From positions 1 to 12,578 of the forward strand of contig MU119922.1 of assembly GCA_014904845.1 (NCBI GenBank): DNA of 12,578 bases. The letters run 5' to 3'. Made by a program: the position numbers and the translations under genes. Positions 8,999-12,578 of the stretch are shown in pieces; position 1 is the first letter of the stretch; every line of letters starts with the position of its first letter. The stretch is from Acephala macrosclerotiorum (Eukaryota > Ascomycota > Leotiomycetes > Helotiales > Mollisiaceae). The notes under the pieces were generated by a model. That model was given only the letters and a program-made list of their open reading frames with translations, was not told where the DNA came from and did no database searches.

Positions 8999-9014
8999 CA
9001 TGATTAAACCGACA

Positions 9015-9019
9015 ATATT
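9015..9019. repeat. Target-site duplication, right
   Basis: ATATT directly follows the CCGACA edge of the LTR and matches 8781-8785 exactly. Confidence 0.75.
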
Positions 9020-10214
9020 AAAATATCGAATTATTTTATTTCCAGAAAATTATATTTAATATAATAAAAATTTCATTTATTTAAATAAAGATTTTTTATA
9101 CGAATATATTAATTTTTAATTAATTGAAAAACGTTTTTTTAATTTAATTATTTTAATTAATTAAATCGATAAAAAAAATATAATTTTAAATGTATTTTTA
9201 ATAAAATAAAATAAATTTTATACGATAATTAATTTGTTAATTATTAAACTTTAAAATATTTATATTATAAAATACAAAAATTTAAAAACAATTTATATAT
9301 AAATTAATTAATAATTTTTTTTTTTTTTAATTAAAATATAAATTTTTAACGTTTTAAATCGATTTTTATTATTTAATATTTTTATAAATAATAAATATTA
9401 TTAACGTATAATACGTATTATATTTCAACGAATTAAATTAATTATTATAATAAAAAATAAAAATAAAATACAAAAAATTTAATTATTAAAATTTTTATTA
9501 TTATATTAAAATCGTTATTAAATTAAATAACGTTTATAAAATTATTAAAAATTTAAAATCGTAAAAATTTATTTTATATAATTAATAAAATATAAAATAT
9601 TTTTTAAAATAATTTTATATATAATTTTTTAATTTAATACGTTTTTATATTTTATAAAAAATTTTAAAATAAATTTTTTTTATTTATTATTTATTTAATA
9701 TAAATTAATATTATTATTTTTTTTTTAATTTTCGATTATTTTAATTAATTTTTATATTATTTTTAATATTTTAAAATAATTTAAATATTTTTTTTATTGT
9801 ACGAATATAAATTTTAAATTGAATTTTTTTTATTTTTATTTTAAATAAATTTTTTTTATTTTATTTTTATTTTTTAATTATATTTTTTATTAATTAAAAA
9901 TATTTTTATAAATATATTATAATAATTAAATATATTTTTTTATATATAATATAAAATATTAAAAACAATTATAAACGAATTTTAATTTAAATTAAATTTT
10001 TTTTTTAAAATTTTAAACGAATTAAATAAATTAAAAAAAAAAAAATATAAAATCGATAAAATATTACATTTTATATTTTTCGATTATATTTTTTTAATTA
10101 AAATAATTGTAATTTTAATATCGTTTTATTTAATAAAATTTTAATTATTAATTTTATTATTTTTAAAATATATTTAATATTTTTAATAAATTTTATAATT
10201 TAATATTAATTACA

Positions 10215-10229
10215 AATAATAATAATAAT
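10215..10229. repeat. (AAT)5 microsatellite
   Basis: Five perfect AAT units follow a single non-CpG cytosine (TTACAAAT context). Confidence 0.8.
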
Positions 10230-11177
10230 AAATTTTTTTTTTATAAATATTAATTTTTGAAAAAATTATATATATTTTTTAAATTTTATAAATATTTTTA
10301 ATTTTTAAATATTGAAATAATTATTTGTAATTTTTAATTATTTATTATATTAAAAAATATAAAAAAAATATATAAAAAAAAAAAAATTAAATTTTTTTTT
10401 AATATTTAATTATATTTTTAATAAATTATAATTAAAATTATATAAAAAAACAATAAAAATTAATAATAAAATATTAATTATAAAAATAAAAATTTTTATA
10501 TAATAATTATTCGAATAATATAAATAAAATAATATTAAATATTAATATATTTAATTTAAATATAAATTTTTTTTTTTATAAATATAATTATATTTTAATT
10601 TTTTTTTAAATAATAATTATATTAATATTAAAATTATTAAAATTAATTTATTTAAAAAAAAAATTAAAATTAAAATATTTTTTTTAATTATATTTATTTA
10701 TTCGAGATATTCGATTTTATAAGAAAAAAATTAATTAATTAATTAATAATTAATAATTTTATATTAAAAATATATATTAATATTAATCGTTTAAAATTTT
10801 AATTAAAATTAATATAATTTTTAAATAATTAAATCGATTTTTAAAAAATTAAATTTATATTAAAATAAATTTTTATATATTTTTAATTAAATTTAAAAAA
10901 AATCGATTAATAATTAAAATAATATAAATAAAATTAAATTATATATCGAATATAATATATATAAAAAAATCAATAATAGATTAATATATTTATTAAAAAA
11001 ATTCAATATTTAAAAAAAAATTTAAATTTAAATTAATTAAATTATTAATTTTATTAAATTATTTATAAAAAATAAAAAAAATAAAAATTAAATATATAAA
11101 ATTAAAAATTAAAAAACTTTTTAATAATATTAATATTTTTATATAAATTATTAATAATAAAAAAAAATATTAATATA

Positions 11178-11204
11178 AATAATAATAATAATAATAATAA
11201 TAAT
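11178..11204. repeat. (AAT)9 microsatellite
   Basis: Nine perfect AAT units, 27 bases. This is a slippage-type repeat in gene-free DNA. Confidence 0.9.
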
Positions 11205-12483
11205 TTTTTAATAAAAAATAAAAATATTAATATTAAAAAATTTAAATTTTTATTTTAAAAAAAAATTAATAAAAATATTATATTATATATTAAATAATTA
11301 TTTTAAATAAAAATAAATATTTATAATTTTATAACATTTTTTAAAAAAAAAAAATTTTATATATATACGTTTAAATAAATTAATTAATTTTATATATAAT
11401 TTATCATATAATTATTTTTAATATTTTTATTTAAAATTAATTATAAAATATAAAAAAAAGAAAATTTTTATTAAATTTATTTTTGACTTTATAAAAAATA
11501 TTATAAAAAATATAAAATATTTTAAAAATTTAAATATATATATATTTTTTTTATTATTTTTTTTTTAATTTTTTTTATAATTTTTTTTTACGATTTTTGT
11601 AATTCGTTTTTTTTCGTTTAATTTTTTTAAAGAAAATAATTTTACGATTTAAATTATATATTTTTTTATAATTAATATAATAATATTAAATTAAATTATA
11701 ATAAATATTTCGAATTATTTTATAAAAAATAAAAATAAATTCGAATTATTAATAATTATATTTTTTTTAATAAAAATTTAATATTCGATTATATTTTTTT
11801 ATTAAAAAATTTATAATTCGCGTTTTTTATAATAATATTAATATTTTTTATTAATTTTATTATTTCGATTAAATTTATTTTAATTTTTAATTAAAATCGA
11901 ATAAAAAAAATTTAATAATTAAAAATTATTAAAATAATTTTTTTTTTTTATATATTAATAATAATAAATATTTATTTTATATTTTTTTAATAAATTATAA
12001 ATTCGAATTTTAAATAAAATTATTTAATTATTTATTTTTTATAATTCGAAATTTTATTTATTTATTATTTAATTTCTTTTGAAAATTTCAATTATTTTAA
12101 TTAATTAAATTTAATTAAAAAATGATTATTTTTTAAATTTTTATTTTTTTTAAAAATATTAAAAAAATATAAAATATTTAAATAATTTAAACAATTTTAA
12201 ATATTCGAAAAAAAAAATATTAAAATTTTTATTTTTTTTATTTTTAAATTTTTATCGAATTTTAAATAAAAAAAAAAACTCAATATTAAAATAAATTGTA
12301 AATATATTTTAATTTAAATTATTTTAATTTTATTTTATAAAAAAAAAATTTTATCGATTAAATAATTTAATTAAATTTTAAATTAAAATTTTTTTATTTT
12401 TATTTTAAAATATTATTATTTAAATTTTAATAATAATACTCGATTATTTTAATTGAAAATATTTTTATAAATATTATTATAAT

Positions 12484-12578
12484 AATTAAATAAATTAAAT
12501 AAATTAAATAAATTAAATAAATTAAATAAATTAAATAAATTAAATAAATTAAATAAATTAAATAAATTAAATAAATTA
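12484..12578. repeat. Perfect 9-bp tandem array at window end
   Basis: TTAAATAAA is repeated without a single change for 95 bases, about 10.5 units, and runs off the window, so its true length is unknown. It contains no C or G. Perfect identity suggests recent slippage-driven expansion of already A/T-only DNA, in contrast to the decayed 9-bp array at 808-906. Nothing in the unit resembles the TTAGGG-type telomere repeat of filamentous fungi. Confidence 0.95.

Larger units (their letters stand above)
8786..9014 (-). mobile_element. Solo LTR, probably Ty1/copia-like
   Basis: A 229-bp block of about 36% G+C (82 of 229) is inserted in A/T DNA. Read on the minus strand it begins TGTCGG (from 9014 down) and ends TTCTAATA, which would be TTCTAACA before a single C-to-T change. 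It is flanked by ATATT on both sides. The minus strand shows a CATGTGATC word near its start and a TATATA box (8887-8892). This is followed by a transcript-start-like region rich in short inverted repeats, the usual LTR order of U3, R and U5. No internal retrotransposon region, primer-binding site or second LTR adjoins it, so it looks like the product of LTR-LTR recombination. Orientation rests on the TATA position and the TGTCGG end. The copia assignment is recall of general fungal LTR style, not a match. It is much less eroded than its flanks, so it inserted late. Confidence 0.75.
9020..12483. other. AT-rich gene-free DNA
   Basis: About 3.5 kb with no recognisable gene, RNA or mobile element. 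In the sampled part 11581-11940 there are 11 C's and 13 G's. All 11 C's are in CpG, against less than one CpG expected from the base frequencies. CpG density is somewhat higher at 9100-9550 and 11580-11900 than at 10200-10680, which may mark former repeats that were CpG-richer. Short A/T microsatellites occur. No frame stays open long enough to suggest a gene or a clear pseudogene. Confidence 0.8.

Noticed and set aside
1..12578. Mitochondrial or plastid DNA, given the very high A+T and GC-rich clusters
   Set aside because: No organellar protein, tRNA or rRNA gene is visible in 12.6 kb. The directional C-to-T decay of one repeat copy and an LTR with target duplication both point to nuclear DNA. 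An alternative organism with AT-rich nuclear DNA (for example a protist) is not excluded by composition alone, but the RIP-type copy pair favours a fungus.
12484..12578. Telomere repeat at the window end
   Set aside because: The unit TTAAATAAA has no G-rich strand and does not resemble TTAGGG-type repeats.

Overview
This 12.6 kb window holds no protein-coding gene and no RNA gene that I can support. Almost all of it is extremely AT-rich DNA. A hand count over 11581-11940 gives about 7% G+C, with stop codons dense in all six frames. The remaining cytosines are not random: in that 360-base stretch all 11 C's are followed by G. Two islands of ordinary composition sit in this background: 3465-4366 (about 40% G+C) and 8786-9014 (about 36% G+C).

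The best explanation is an AT isochore in the nuclear genome of a filamentous ascomycete, made by a repeat-induced point mutation (RIP)-like process. The window carries internal proof. Positions 5690-6390 are a decayed, same-strand copy of the first island. In two gap-free blocks (89 positions) all 19 differences fall on G or C, 18 are C-to-T or G-to-A, 19 of 21 non-CpG G/C bases have changed, and none of the three CpGs has. The mutator therefore seems to attack C outside CpG and spare CpG. The organism assignment is inference; the mutation pattern is read directly.

Layout. 1-3464 is AT-only DNA with three tandem repeats: an 11-unit 9-bp array showing mutational decay (808-906), a 29-bp duplication (2288-2351) and three almost identical 98-bp units (2831-3124). 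3465-4366 is an unmutated copy of an unrecognised dispersed repeat with GC-rich hairpins and internal duplications, followed by an A-rich tract. 4421-5529 is AT-only. 5530-6390 is the mutated copy. 6391-8780 is AT-only. 8786-9014 is a solo LTR, probably Ty1/copia-like and on the minus strand, flanked by a perfect 5-bp target duplication. 9020-12483 is AT-only with (AAT)n microsatellites. A perfect 9-bp array (12484-12578) runs off the end.

The relative history can be read. Old repeats were mutated almost to pure A/T. Later the first island and the LTR arrived in, or escaped within, already degraded DNA. Some tandem arrays expanded after the mutation, since their units are identical, while the 808-906 array predates it.
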